From positions 1 to 64,000 of the forward strand of contig DCUQ01000029.1 of assembly GCA_002327865.1 (NCBI GenBank): a stretch of 64,000 bases of DNA, given 5' to 3'. Below, piece after piece: positions 9,463 through 18,117 of this stretch. The translations under genes and the position numbers were made by a program. The DNA is from Syntrophaceae bacterium UBA2210 (GTDB lineage Bacteria; Desulfobacterota; Syntrophia; Syntrophales; UBA2210). The number at the start of each line of letters is the position of its first letter. Within the stretch, counting starts at the first letter, position 1. The notes beneath the pieces were generated by a model. That model made no database searches and had not been told where the DNA came from. It worked only from the letters and a program-made list of their open reading frames with translations.

Positions 9463-11073
9463 CTACTTTCCTTTGGAATATCTAAAAGATGCCTCAATAA
9501 ACCTGCAAAAAAGGGGGTGCGGCTTTATCGGCTTTGATTTGAATTCAGGATGAAACTGACACCCCAGAAACCAGGGATTATCATCGAGTTCCACTATCTC
9601 CACAAGGTTTCCGTCCGGCGACGTACCACTGATACGCAGTCCGTTGTCAATCAGCACCTTTCTGTACTCGTTGTTCAACTCATAACGGTGCCTGTGGCGT
9701 TCGTTTATCTTTCCCATACCATATGCTTCAAACGCAAAGGTATGCGCGTCGGTATTCAGGATGCATTCGCAGGCCCCCAATCTCATGGTGCCCCCTTTGT
9801 CGGTAACATCTTTCTGCTCCGGAAGCAGATCGATGACAGGATAAGCAGTGCTGCTATCAAACTCGGAACTGTTGGCGGCTTTCAGGCCGCATACATTTCT
9901 CGCAAATTCCACAACGGCCATCTGCATGCCGAGACAAATGCCGAAATAGGGTATTTTATGAAGACGGACATATGTTACGGTATCGATCATACCCTCGATT
10001 CCCCGTATCCCGAATCCCCCGGGCACCAGTATTCCATCAACGCCCTCAAGTTGATTATTGATCCCTTCATGCTCTATCTGTTCCGAATCCACGAAACGGA
10101 GGGTTACCCTGCAATCGTTCGGAATACCGCCATGTACGAGAGCTTCGTTCAGACTTTTGTATGAATCTGCCCAGTCGGTATACTTACCTACAATGGCTAT
10201 ACAGACTTCATTAGACGGAACCTTTATCTTGCTTACCACTTTGTTCCAGTCATCCAACTGCGGCTGCCCCGTCCATATATTCAAAAGCTCCACGATTTTC
10301 TGATCGACACCCTCGTTGTGGAAAACAAGCGGAACCTCATAAATACAGTCGACATCCTTTGCTGTAAAAACCGCTCCTATTTCCACATTACAGAAAAGAG
10401 AGATTTTTGCTTTTATATTATTCGACAGGAGTTCATTTGTCCGGCACAGAAGAATATCGGGTTGAATACCTATTTCCCGAAGAGCTTTTACACTGTGCTG
10501 CGTCGGTTTTGTTTTCACCTCCCCCGCCGATTTGATATAGGGAACCCACGTCAAGTGGATGAAGATCGCGTTTCCCCTTCCCACTTCGTTCCGAAACTGC
10601 CGTATCGCTTCCAGAAAGGGGAGGCTCTCAATATCTCCGACTGTTCCTCCGATCTCCACAATTGCGACATCGGACCCGGAGGCCGCGTTTCTGATATAAT
10701 CTTTTATCTCGTTGGTAATATGGGGTATGATTTGAACTGTTCCACCCAGATATTCTCCCCGTCTTTCTTTTGAAATTACCGAGAAGTATACCTGCCCTGC
10801 CGTAAGATTGTTCTTTTTACCGAGATCAGCGCTCGTAAAACGCTCATAATGACCTAGGTCAAGATCGGTTTCCGCCCCGTCGTCGGTAACGAAGACTTCA
10901 CCATGCTGAAAGGGACTCATTGTCCCCGGATCGACATTAATGTACGGATCCAGTTTCTGGTTGGTTACTTTCAACCCTCTGCACTCAAGAAGGGAGCCTA
11001 TGGAAGCGGCGGCCAGTCCTTTACCGAGCGAAGAGAGAACTCCCCCGGTAATAAAAATAAATTTTGTTCTCAT
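9463..11073 (-). CDS. pyrG: CTP synthase
   Basis: This 536-residue enzyme aminates UTP to CTP with glutamine and ATP. The N-terminal synthetase domain begins with [13 protein letters not shown]. The C-terminal class I glutamine amidotransferase domain has GFGIRG, the nucleophile motif GICLGMQ and the His-Glu part HPEFKSKP. The length and both domains are complete. The GlmS-like gene follows 16 bases after the stop, so the two are likely co-transcribed. About 100 bases upstream on the minus strand is a fair -35/-10 pair (TTGCCC, 17 bases, TATAAG at 11171-11176). It is one of several glutamine-dependent enzymes gathered here. Confidence 0.97.
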   Translation of the reverse strand: MRTKFIFITGGVLSSLGKGLAAASIGSLLECRGLKVTNQKLDPYINVDPGTMSPFQHGEVFVTDDGAETDLDLGHYERFTSADLGKKNNLTAGQVYFSVISKERRGEYLGGTVQIIPHITNEIKDYIRNAASGSDVAIVEIGGTVGDIESLPFLEAIRQFRNEVGRGNAIFIHLTWVPYIKSAGEVKTKPTQHSVKALREIGIQPDILLCRTNELLSNNIKAKISLFCNVEIGAVFTAKDVDCIYEVPLVFHNEGVDQKIVELLNIWTGQPQLDDWNKVVSKIKVPSNEVCIAIVGKYTDWADSYKSLNEALVHGGIPNDCRVTLRFVDSEQIEHEGINNQLEGVDGILVPGGFGIRGIEGMIDTVTYVRLHKIPYFGICLGMQMAVVEFARNVCGLKAANSSEFDSSTAYPVIDLLPEQKDVTDKGGTMRLGACECILNTDAHTFAFEAYGMGKINERHRHRYELNNEYRKVLIDNGLRISGTSPDGNLVEIVELDDNPWFLGCQFHPEFKSKPIKPHPLFCRFIEASFRYSKGK

Positions 11074-11353
11074 ATTCCGTGCCTTCTCGATCTCATGCCT
11101 GTTATCATGTCAATAATTGATTTTATCGGCGTATCAATTGGCTTTTCTACATGACTGGTAAAAATGTCTCCTTATACTATCTTAAATCTTTCCGGGCAAA
11201 TCTCAGATCGGCAAACAGAGGAGCTGCCCGGGTATTTCCAAATTATCTGCAACGACAGAAATCGAACTTTCCTAACTCATATTCTTACTGCGACATTACA
11301 TCTTTTAATTCCGGATCATTTCCTGTCCGGCAAGCAAAATCGGTTGACTTACA

Positions 11354-13516
11354 TTAATTACCGGGCTTGTCCGAGGCAAGATCGCTTATGAACTCGGCCT
11401 GGATCGCACCGCGCGGGCATACATTTACACAGGTATAGCATAAAACACATTTTTGTGAATCGATCGTAAAAATCTCCCCGTTGCGGCTGATGGCTTCCTG
11501 AGGACAGTTTTCTATGCACTTGTCGCAAAAGATACAGGTACCGCAACTCATGCATCTGTCTATCTCATCCTCTTCATTGCCGAAATAGAGGGTGTTTATC
11601 CGTCTTTTCGGTACGAGGGTTTTTTCCGGATAAATAAATTCTCTCCCCGTTAGAATCGCATTAACCTCAAGTGCCGCAAGCCTCCCCGACCCAACGGCAT
11701 CGGTAATAAGTCCGGGTTTACGTATGTCACCACACCCGTAAACTTTTAAATCACTGCTCCGGAAGGATTTCTCCGCCGTAGCGATATATCCCCTCTCGTC
11801 TATCAAGACGGATTCTGGGAGAAAAGAAATATCCGGGATTTCCCCTATGCTGGAAAACACTACATCAGCTTTCAGTTCCGTTCCATCCCTGAATAAAACT
11901 TTTTTATTATCAACGGCTTCTATGAATTTAGGCCATACAATATTCGTTCCCTTCGCTACCGCCGTATCCAGTTCATGACCGAAGGCGAGAGGTTTCTGAA
12001 CATCGACGGCTGTTACCTTTTTCGCTCCAAGTCTCCAGGATTCACACGCAATATCCATACCCACGTTACCGGCACCGATAATCACGACCTCTTTTCCCGA
12101 AAGGTCGATTTCCTTCCCTTCGGTGATATCCATAAGAAACTTGAGGCCGGATTGTATTCTTTCTCCACCCGTACATTCGATTCTCCTGCTTATATGGGCC
12201 CCCGTGGCAACGATAACGATATCCGATCCCTTATAGAGCTTGTCGAACGTACCCCGATCGATCGTAACGCCCGTGTTAAATTCGATCGGTAACGATCTGA
12301 TCCTTCCCATATCCCTGTCGAGGAGCTTGTCTGAAAGTCTTTCGCGGGGTATAGCCCTTCTCACTTTACCGCCGAGATCATCCAGTGCATCGTAGACTTT
12401 TACTCTATATCCCCGTCTCGCAAGCTGCCAGGCGGCCGAGAGACCTGCGGGTCCTGCTCCTATTATAGATATAATCTGCGCCTTCTCTTTTTCCTGAATA
12501 TCGGGATTGAAATCGGGATAGTACTTCTTGGCCATCTCCTGTAAATGGAGAGGTTCGTCGACCATACCCCGGTTACACGCATCCATGCAGGGTGCCGGAC
12601 AGGCAGTCCCGCACACGGACATTCTGAAAGGTGTATATTCATCCATTAACTGCTGGGCTTCGCGAACCTTTCCGTTCTTAATGAGATTGAAAAAAACCGG
12701 CGTAGGTATCCCTGTAGGACACGCGTATGTACAGGGAGGCGTAAGGTTAAAGTGAACCGGAGCGTCCGTTTTGATATTCATCCCGGGCGTATAGAGTTTA
12801 GCAAAGGGCCTGCGTCCCTTCCTCGTGATCTTCACAAAATCGCCCGGCACCATGCCGCTTGTATCGACATCAAAGTTTCCTGAATATTCTTCAAAAACCT
12901 CTCTTAAAAACTTTTCGTCCGCTTCATCGAATTCAGCAAAGATAGCGCCTGTTCCGAGCTGATATTGCTTGATATCACCCCTTACGAATATGGCACCACC
13001 ATGGATACCTGTCCCCACACTGTATCCGACAGGCGATGTTTTCCTGTTCTCCATATTCAATACCACTATCCTGCCTCCTGCCATATACTCGCCGCAGTAA
13101 TCCTTGGCCGTTCCGCCTATTATCAGCCACGGCACGGATTTGAGGTATTCTTTCATGTGTATACCGGCGCGGTATTCCACATCGCCTTTAATGAATAATT
13201 TCCCCCCACGCATCGAATGACCCGGAATTTCACCCGCTTTGCCGTGGACGATGATTTTTCCTTCATTCATTGTATTGCCCACGCCATCCTGGGCGTTGCC
13301 GTAAACGACTATCTCGGGACCGTTCATAAAAGCCCCGAGATCCTGTCCGGGCGTACCGTAAATATTAAAGCGGGCCTTACCCTCGAGGCCGCCTCCTATA
13401 TAACGCTGTCCGAGGACATCCTTGAGGACAATCTCTTTTTCCCCACGTGAAAGTGACTTCCTGATTTGTCTGTTTAGAGCCTTGTAGTAAAGACCCTTCG
13501 CTTCTATCGTAAGCAT
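11354..13516 (-). CDS. Glutamate synthase: GXGXG domain fused to FAD oxidoreductase (GltD-like) with ferredoxin tail
   Basis: Residues 1-235 form the right-handed beta-helix (GXGXG) domain normally found at the C-terminus of GltB. Residues about 255-640 form a GltD-like flavoprotein with an N-terminal cysteine block (CTYACPTG, CGTACPAPC), an FAD site (GAGPAG) and an NAD(P) site (GAGNVG). The C-terminus carries two 4Fe-4S ferredoxin motifs (CGTCIFCDKC, CVLCYTCVNVCP). Such split glutamate synthases are known from archaea and anaerobic bacteria; together with the two genes upstream this supplies every GltBD part. It starts one base after the previous stop with GGAG upstream, so it is the third cistron of the unit. 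The electron donor, NAD(P)H or ferredoxin, is not decided by sequence. Confidence 0.92.
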   Translation of the reverse strand: MLTIEAKGLYYKALNRQIRKSLSRGEKEIVLKDVLGQRYIGGGLEGKARFNIYGTPGQDLGAFMNGPEIVVYGNAQDGVGNTMNEGKIIVHGKAGEIPGHSMRGGKLFIKGDVEYRAGIHMKEYLKSVPWLIIGGTAKDYCGEYMAGGRIVVLNMENRKTSPVGYSVGTGIHGGAIFVRGDIKQYQLGTGAIFAEFDEADEKFLREVFEEYSGNFDVDTSGMVPGDFVKITRKGRRPFAKLYTPGMNIKTDAPVHFNLTPPCTYACPTGIPTPVFFNLIKNGKVREAQQLMDEYTPFRMSVCGTACPAPCMDACNRGMVDEPLHLQEMAKKYYPDFNPDIQEKEKAQIISIIGAGPAGLSAAWQLARRGYRVKVYDALDDLGGKVRRAIPRERLSDKLLDRDMGRIRSLPIEFNTGVTIDRGTFDKLYKGSDIVIVATGAHISRRIECTGGERIQSGLKFLMDITEGKEIDLSGKEVVIIGAGNVGMDIACESWRLGAKKVTAVDVQKPLAFGHELDTAVAKGTNIVWPKFIEAVDNKKVLFRDGTELKADVVFSSIGEIPDISFLPESVLIDERGYIATAEKSFRSSDLKVYGCGDIRKPGLITDAVGSGRLAALEVNAILTGREFIYPEKTLVPKRRINTLYFGNEEDEIDRCMSCGTCIFCDKCIENCPQEAISRNGEIFTIDSQKCVLCYTCVNVCPRGAIQAEFISDLASDKPGN

Positions 13517-13517
13517 A

Positions 13518-15050
13518 TCAAGCTCCGGCGTGTTTGATTTCGAGAATTCTCAGTTCTTCTTCATTAAGACCCACACCACGCAATCTGTCTCTGTTCCCTC
13601 TTAAAGCTTCGATAGCGCTTATTCCCATGGATCCCATAAGTTCTTTTATCTCTTCTCCCCAGGCATGAAGAAGGTTGACGAGAGCCCTGGTTGCCTCACC
13701 CACATCTATTCTCTCCGCCAGAGAGGGTTTGTTCGTGGTGATGCCGTAGGGACACCGGCCTGTGAAACAGCGCTGGCATACATTACACCCCAGGGCTATA
13801 AGCACCGGTGTTCCCAAATAAACAGCATCGGCGCCAAGACATATACACTTCAGAACATCGGAAGAAGTCTGTATCCCGCCCGATGCCACGAGACTGACCG
13901 TGTTTCTTATCCCCTCTTCCGTGAGTCGCCTGTCCGCGGCGGATATGGCAAGTTCTATAGGAATACCTGTGTTCTGACGTATCTGAAGGGGTGTCGCTCC
14001 GGTGCCTCCGCGAAAACCGTCAATGGCGATAATATCGGCTCCGGCCCGCGCGATGCCGCTGACAATCGGGGCAACATTATTAACGGCAGAGATCTTCACC
14101 GATACGGGAACTTTATAATCGGTCGCCTCTTTTATGGCATAAATGAGCTGTCTCAGATCCTCGATGGAATAGATATCGTGGTGAGGAGCCGGTGAAAGAG
14201 CGTCGGAACCTTCCGGAATCATCCTCGTCTTTGAAATGCCTTCCGTGACTTTTTCGCCCGGAAGATGACCTCCGATTCCGGGCTTGGCTCCCTGCCCGAT
14301 CTTAATCTCTACGGCCGCGGCGGATTTCATATAATCCTCGCTGACACCGAATCTTCCCGAAGCGACTTGAACGATCGTATTTCTGCCGTAATTTCTCAGT
14401 TTTTCGTGAAACCCGCCTTCTCCCGTATTCCAGTAAGTTCCTATCTGTCGTGTGGCTATTGCCTCCGCCTCCTGAACCCTCAGATTCAAGGCACCGAAAC
14501 TCATGGCACCGAACATAATCGGTACTTCCAGCTTCAGTTGCGGGCCGACTTCGCCGCCATACCGGTCCGCCTTACGACCCAGATATCGCCTGATTTCCAT
14601 CGGTTCACGCAGGGGATCGATGGAAGGATTAGTGACCTGACAGGCATCAAACATAATATAATCGAAATACCGTTTCTGGGGACCCGTCGCGCCTGTGCCT
14701 ACCAGTAAGACACCTCCTTCTGAACCGGCCTGACGCCATATATTGCTTACCGGCTCCCTTCCCCAGTAGCCGTGAGAAGTATGCATGGGCTGCATCGCGA
14801 TACTGATGGCACTCTGGGGACACATCTTGACGCAACGCTGGCACGAATTGCACGCCCGCATGTTCGCCCAGGGTCGATAGACAATCTTACCGCTCTCTTC
14901 CTTAACCGGTTTGAGTGAAATTTCTCCAAACGAACACTCCTTTACGCATATTTGACAGCCGTTCTTATAATCACATCTCTGGAGATCGAATTCCGGGTGA
15001 AAGGGAGGTATTATTTTCCAATTATTTTTCATGGTTGTCTTATCGCTCAT
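13518..15050 (-). CDS. Glutamate synthase FMN-binding domain subunit (archaeal type) with N-terminal ferredoxin
   Basis: This subunit holds the central FMN/Fe-S (alpha/beta) barrel of glutamate synthase, where 2-oxoglutarate and ammonia become glutamate. The N-terminus has two ferredoxin-type cysteine motifs (CQICVKEC, CNSCQRCVKMCP). Barrel signatures follow: GAMSFGALN, the GQGAKPGIGG loop, GADIIAIDGFRGGTGATP and the Cys-rich GCNVCQRCFTGRCPYG. The ATG at 15050 (511 residues) overlaps the end of the amidotransferase subunit gene by 11 bases and has a G-rich ribosome site. A TTG-started frame six codons longer is possible. It is the middle cistron of the three-gene glutamate synthase unit. Confidence 0.94.
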   Translation of the reverse strand: MSDKTTMKNNWKIIPPFHPEFDLQRCDYKNGCQICVKECSFGEISLKPVKEESGKIVYRPWANMRACNSCQRCVKMCPQSAISIAMQPMHTSHGYWGREPVSNIWRQAGSEGGVLLVGTGATGPQKRYFDYIMFDACQVTNPSIDPLREPMEIRRYLGRKADRYGGEVGPQLKLEVPIMFGAMSFGALNLRVQEAEAIATRQIGTYWNTGEGGFHEKLRNYGRNTIVQVASGRFGVSEDYMKSAAAVEIKIGQGAKPGIGGHLPGEKVTEGISKTRMIPEGSDALSPAPHHDIYSIEDLRQLIYAIKEATDYKVPVSVKISAVNNVAPIVSGIARAGADIIAIDGFRGGTGATPLQIRQNTGIPIELAISAADRRLTEEGIRNTVSLVASGGIQTSSDVLKCICLGADAVYLGTPVLIALGCNVCQRCFTGRCPYGITTNKPSLAERIDVGEATRALVNLLHAWGEEIKELMGSMGISAIEALRGNRDRLRGVGLNEEELRILEIKHAGA

Positions 15051-16101
15051 CACTGCCCCCCCCTGCAAAATCTATGATAACAGGTTCACCGCCTTTGGGC
15101 GACCACATGCGATCTACATCCGGTTCGAGAAGCCTGATACTGCACTCCTCTGATGACGCATAATATGTATCTCCTTTTTTTGCACAGACTACGGGACGAA
15201 GCTTATTCCTGTCATTGAGGACAATGGCACCTTTACTGTGGGTCAAGACAATTCCGAAAGGGCCGTTTATTATGGCAGATGCGTAAATCTGCCTTAGATA
15301 CCGTTTTTTCATATCATTCGTTCGGTCGATTTCTTCCCACAGCGAGGGAGCCATTACATAACAGGCATCTTCTTTCGCAAGGTTGTCTAACCGTGTCAGT
15401 TTATCATATGTGTAGCATATGACCTCGGTGTCCGTCTTAAGCATGCAGTAATAACCGTACATCTCTAGCCATCGCGTGTTGGTTCCGTAACTGGTAATTT
15501 CCCCGTTATGTACCACCGCCTTGTCCAGAAGAGTAAAGGGATGAGCCCCCCCCCACCAGCCCGGGGTATTAGTAGGAAAGCGATTATGGGCGATCCACGT
15601 ATGTCCTTTATAGTCCTCTATTCTGAAAAAATCGGCTATATCTTCCGGATAGCCCACACCTTTGAAAACTCCCATATTTTTCCCCGAAGACAGGACAAAG
15701 ACTCCTTCCATCTTGTTGATGGTCATCACCACCTCGACGATATAGTCTTCCTCCGTCTGTTCCATTCTTATGAACTCTTCGATCGGTTTCAGAAAATACC
15801 GTTTGAAATAAGGGCTTTTGTTTATACGATCATTCGGATATACGGGTATCTGTTCAGACTGGTAGATATTTGCCTTGGTCTTAAGATAATCCTCGACGAT
15901 GGAGATAACAGGACTGTTTCGGCCTCCTTCATACATGATATGGAAAGCATATCTGTCTTTATTTTCGGGATACGAACCATAGACGGCGAATCCGCCTCCC
16001 AGTCCGTTCCCTCGCTCACGCTGAATCCTTATAGCTTCTCTTACATAACTCCCGTCGATAACTTTCCCGTCAGTATTTATTATCCCGACGATTCCGCACA
16101 T
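15040..16101 (-). CDS. Glutamate synthase glutaminase (class II amidotransferase) subunit
   Basis: The 353-residue protein is a stand-alone class II glutamine amidotransferase matching the N-terminal glutaminase domain of GltB in split glutamate synthases. It begins Met-Cys-Gly-Ile-Val-Gly, so removal of Met exposes the catalytic Cys. HNRFPTNTPGWWGGAHPF, VVHNGEI and KTDTEV are the expected glutamine-site motifs. It releases ammonia from glutamine for the barrel subunit, whose gene overlaps its end by 11 bases. It is the first cistron of the unit. The nearest upstream complete gene is glnA, so readthrough from the glnA promoter is possible; I saw no sigma-54 site directly in front of this gene. 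Confidence 0.94.
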   Translation of the reverse strand: MCGIVGIINTDGKVIDGSYVREAIRIQRERGNGLGGGFAVYGSYPENKDRYAFHIMYEGGRNSPVISIVEDYLKTKANIYQSEQIPVYPNDRINKSPYFKRYFLKPIEEFIRMEQTEEDYIVEVVMTINKMEGVFVLSSGKNMGVFKGVGYPEDIADFFRIEDYKGHTWIAHNRFPTNTPGWWGGAHPFTLLDKAVVHNGEITSYGTNTRWLEMYGYYCMLKTDTEVICYTYDKLTRLDNLAKEDACYVMAPSLWEEIDRTNDMKKRYLRQIYASAIINGPFGIVLTHSKGAIVLNDRNKLRPVVCAKKGDTYYASSEECSIRLLEPDVDRMWSPKGGEPVIIDFAGGGSDER

Positions 16102-16118
16102 ACTGTACCTCCATAAAG

Positions 16119-16433
16119 TTACTCCTGCCGGTAAATCTTTTCGCAGATTTTCCGGTCATTCCTTCCGATATCAGAAGACCATAAAAAGTTCGGGTCAAGT
16201 GTCCTGGTCCAAGTTATCGAGCCAAGTTTAATACCGCTAAAATATTTCAATCTCGCCTCTCCAGACCATCGACGGATCATCCCCCTCACCCGAAAACACG
16301 CCCCCCGAGTAATCCCGGGGAGCGTATCCTGCGCGTCAAGATATATTACGGTTAGAAGGATGTCACCATCTTTTGCCTTCTTTAAAATCCGATATCCTCT
16401 CTCCAAAAAGGCCCCGGGACTCATCAACGACAC
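16119..16433 (-). pseudogene. Possible GGDEF-domain remnant (N-terminal part)
   Basis: This 104-codon frame sits between glnA and the glutamate synthase genes. Its first 35 residues (GAFLERGYRILKKAK, then VIYLDAQD) resemble the start of a GGDEF diguanylate cyclase domain (DxLTGLxNRxAFLE... then LDxDxFK), but the catalytic GGDEF loop and the rest are missing. The remainder is unrecognised. The most likely reading is a decayed fragment. A translated small protein cannot be excluded, since the frame is intact and has a GTG start. A complementary C-terminal GGDEF relic lies at about 51931-52127. Confidence 0.4.
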
Positions 16434-16585
16434 TCATGGGTGCTTTTATGATATCACGCGCCTGCTGTGATAACCTTTCACTGAAAAAACTTTACTCTTC
16501 CCGCATTACAATGTGATGTAAGAAATCTCTCAAGGCACCGGGGCCCGGGGTTTACATGGGTGACGATGAGCGTTTTTCAGCATAA

Positions 16586-17917
16586 TCAAAGGACGGGCAA
16601 GTATTTGCACAGTTCATAATTACTCACGTGCATGCGGTATTGATCCCATTCGAGCTTCTTGTTTTCAATAAACTTGTTGAAGATATGATCTCCCAGGGTC
16701 TCTCTTACCAGTTCACTTCTTTCCGTCATGTGTATTGCCTGTCCGAGACTTCCCGGCAGGGATTCGATACCCCTTGCGTCCCGCTCTTTTTCCGTCATTT
16801 TGAAGATATCCTCTTCAACCGGATCGGGCAGAGCATAACCTTCCTCCATGCCTTTCATACCCGCCGCCAGCATGACTGCAAAAGCGAGATATGGGTTACA
16901 GGCTGGATCGGGACAGCGAAACTCCATCCGCGTAGCGTTTGCTTTCCCCGGTTTGTACATGGGAACACGAATGAGCGCCGAACGGTTTCTCCGCGCCCAT
17001 GAAATGTATACAGGAGCTTCGTAGCCAGGAACCAGTCTTTTGTAAGAATTGACCCACTGTGCTACTACAGACGACAGCTCTTTCGCATGCTTGAGCAAAC
17101 CCGCAATATAGCTCTTACCTTCCTTCGACAGGAAATATTCATCTTTCTCATCGAAAAAAGCATTGCTTCCATCTTTAAAGAGGGATTGGTGTACGTGCAT
17201 ACCGCTTCCGTTTTCCCCGAAGATGGGTTTCGGCATGAAAGTGGCATAAACACCGTGCTGCATGGCAACTTCTTTAACCGTCAGACGATATGTCATTGCC
17301 GCGTCGGCCATCGCAAGAGCTTCCGTGTAGCGCAAATCTATCTCATGCTGGCTCGGAGCAACCTCGTGGTGACTGTACTCCACTGGAATCCCCATAAATT
17401 CGAGTGTCCTGATCGTATCACGCCTGAGATCACTGGCAACGTCCAGGGGTGTCAAATCGAAATATCCTCCCCGATCCAGGATTTCGGTCCCTCCGGAATC
17501 TTTGAAATAAAAGAATTCAAGCTCCGGGCCTACATTCATGATATAACCCAGGTCAGCCGCCTTCTTCAGATTTCTCTTGAGTGCCCAGCGGGGATCTCCT
17601 TCGTACGGAGTCCCGTCCGGTTTTACGATATCGCAAAACATACGGGCGACGTTTTCATTACCACTTGCCCGCCAGGGCAGTATGGTAAAGGTATTCGGAT
17701 CAGGCTTCGCCACCATGTCGCTTTCTTCGATCCTCGCAAACCCTTCTATGGAAGAACCGTCGAACCCCATACCCTCTTCGAAGGCCAGCTCCAATTCCCT
17801 GGGAGATATGGAGAAACTCTTAAGAAAACCAAGTACATCCGTGAACCACAGGCGGATAAACTCTATGTTCTTATCTCTTACCTCTTTTAAAATGTACTCG
17901 CTGTTTTTAGTTGACAT
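16586..17917 (-). CDS. glnA: Glutamine synthetase type I (alpha subgroup)
   Basis: The enzyme condenses glutamate and ammonia to glutamine with ATP. The 443-residue length and features such as GFDGSSIEGFARIEESDM and GSGMHVHQS mark GSI. The region that holds the adenylylated Tyr of GSI-beta (NLYDLP) reads DIFKMTEKE here, with Phe instead. So this is the alpha subgroup and adenylylation is unlikely. ATG 17917 has GGGAG upstream and lies about 43 bases past a perfect sigma-54 promoter. The longer open frame to 17992 would begin upstream of that promoter and is rejected. The sigma-54 activator gene ends 201 bases upstream; glutamate synthase genes follow downstream. Confidence 0.97.
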   Translation of the reverse strand: MSTKNSEYILKEVRDKNIEFIRLWFTDVLGFLKSFSISPRELELAFEEGMGFDGSSIEGFARIEESDMVAKPDPNTFTILPWRASGNENVARMFCDIVKPDGTPYEGDPRWALKRNLKKAADLGYIMNVGPELEFFYFKDSGGTEILDRGGYFDLTPLDVASDLRRDTIRTLEFMGIPVEYSHHEVAPSQHEIDLRYTEALAMADAAMTYRLTVKEVAMQHGVYATFMPKPIFGENGSGMHVHQSLFKDGSNAFFDEKDEYFLSKEGKSYIAGLLKHAKELSSVVAQWVNSYKRLVPGYEAPVYISWARRNRSALIRVPMYKPGKANATRMEFRCPDPACNPYLAFAVMLAAGMKGMEEGYALPDPVEEDIFKMTEKERDARGIESLPGSLGQAIHMTERSELVRETLGDHIFNKFIENKKLEWDQYRMHVSNYELCKYLPVL

Positions 17918-17970
17918 TGTATTTTCTCCCATCTCCCGTTTTTTAAACGCAATCAGGCAACTTATATCAG

Positions 17971-17986
17971 GCAACTCCCGTGCCAA
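17971..17986 (-). promoter_or_regulatory. Sigma-54 promoter of glnA
   Basis: The minus strand reads TTGGCACGGGAGTTGC: TGGCAC, five bases, TTGC, with the invariant GG and GC ten bases apart. This is an exact match to the -24/-12 consensus for RNA polymerase with sigma-54. Initiation would fall near 17960, giving a leader of about 43 bases before the glnA ATG. Sigma-54 promoters need an AAA+ activator; one is encoded immediately upstream. Confidence 0.88.
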
Positions 17987-18080
17987 ACCCATTAACTCAC
18001 GAGAACATAATCTATTATAAGGACTTAGTTGACTTTACACCGATACCACAAGAAAAAAACGGCAGAAACGGCATAAAATT

Positions 18081-18096
18081 CCTACCATTATGTGGG
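18081..18096. promoter_or_regulatory. Candidate activator site upstream of the glnA sigma-54 promoter
   Basis: The sequence is CCTAC, six bases, GTGGG: an imperfect inverted repeat centred about 105 bp upstream of the -24 element, the usual place for a sigma-54 activator site. The purF sigma-54 promoter has the same motif (CCTAC-N6-GTAGG) at 31528-31543. The match of sequence and position at two independent promoters is the evidence; binding is inferred. Confidence 0.5.
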
Positions 18097-18117
18097 ATCA
18101 CACTTATATAGTTACCT

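Noticed and set aside
9447-9497. Longer start for the GlmS-like gene, overlapping pyrG
   Set aside because: It would read into the pyrG coding end; the ATG just after the pyrG stop is simpler. The exact start remains uncertain.
17918-17992. Longer glnA frame starting at 17992
   Set aside because: The sigma-54 promoter at 17971-17986 lies within it, and the extra residues have no GSI match; the ATG at 17917 has a ribosome site.
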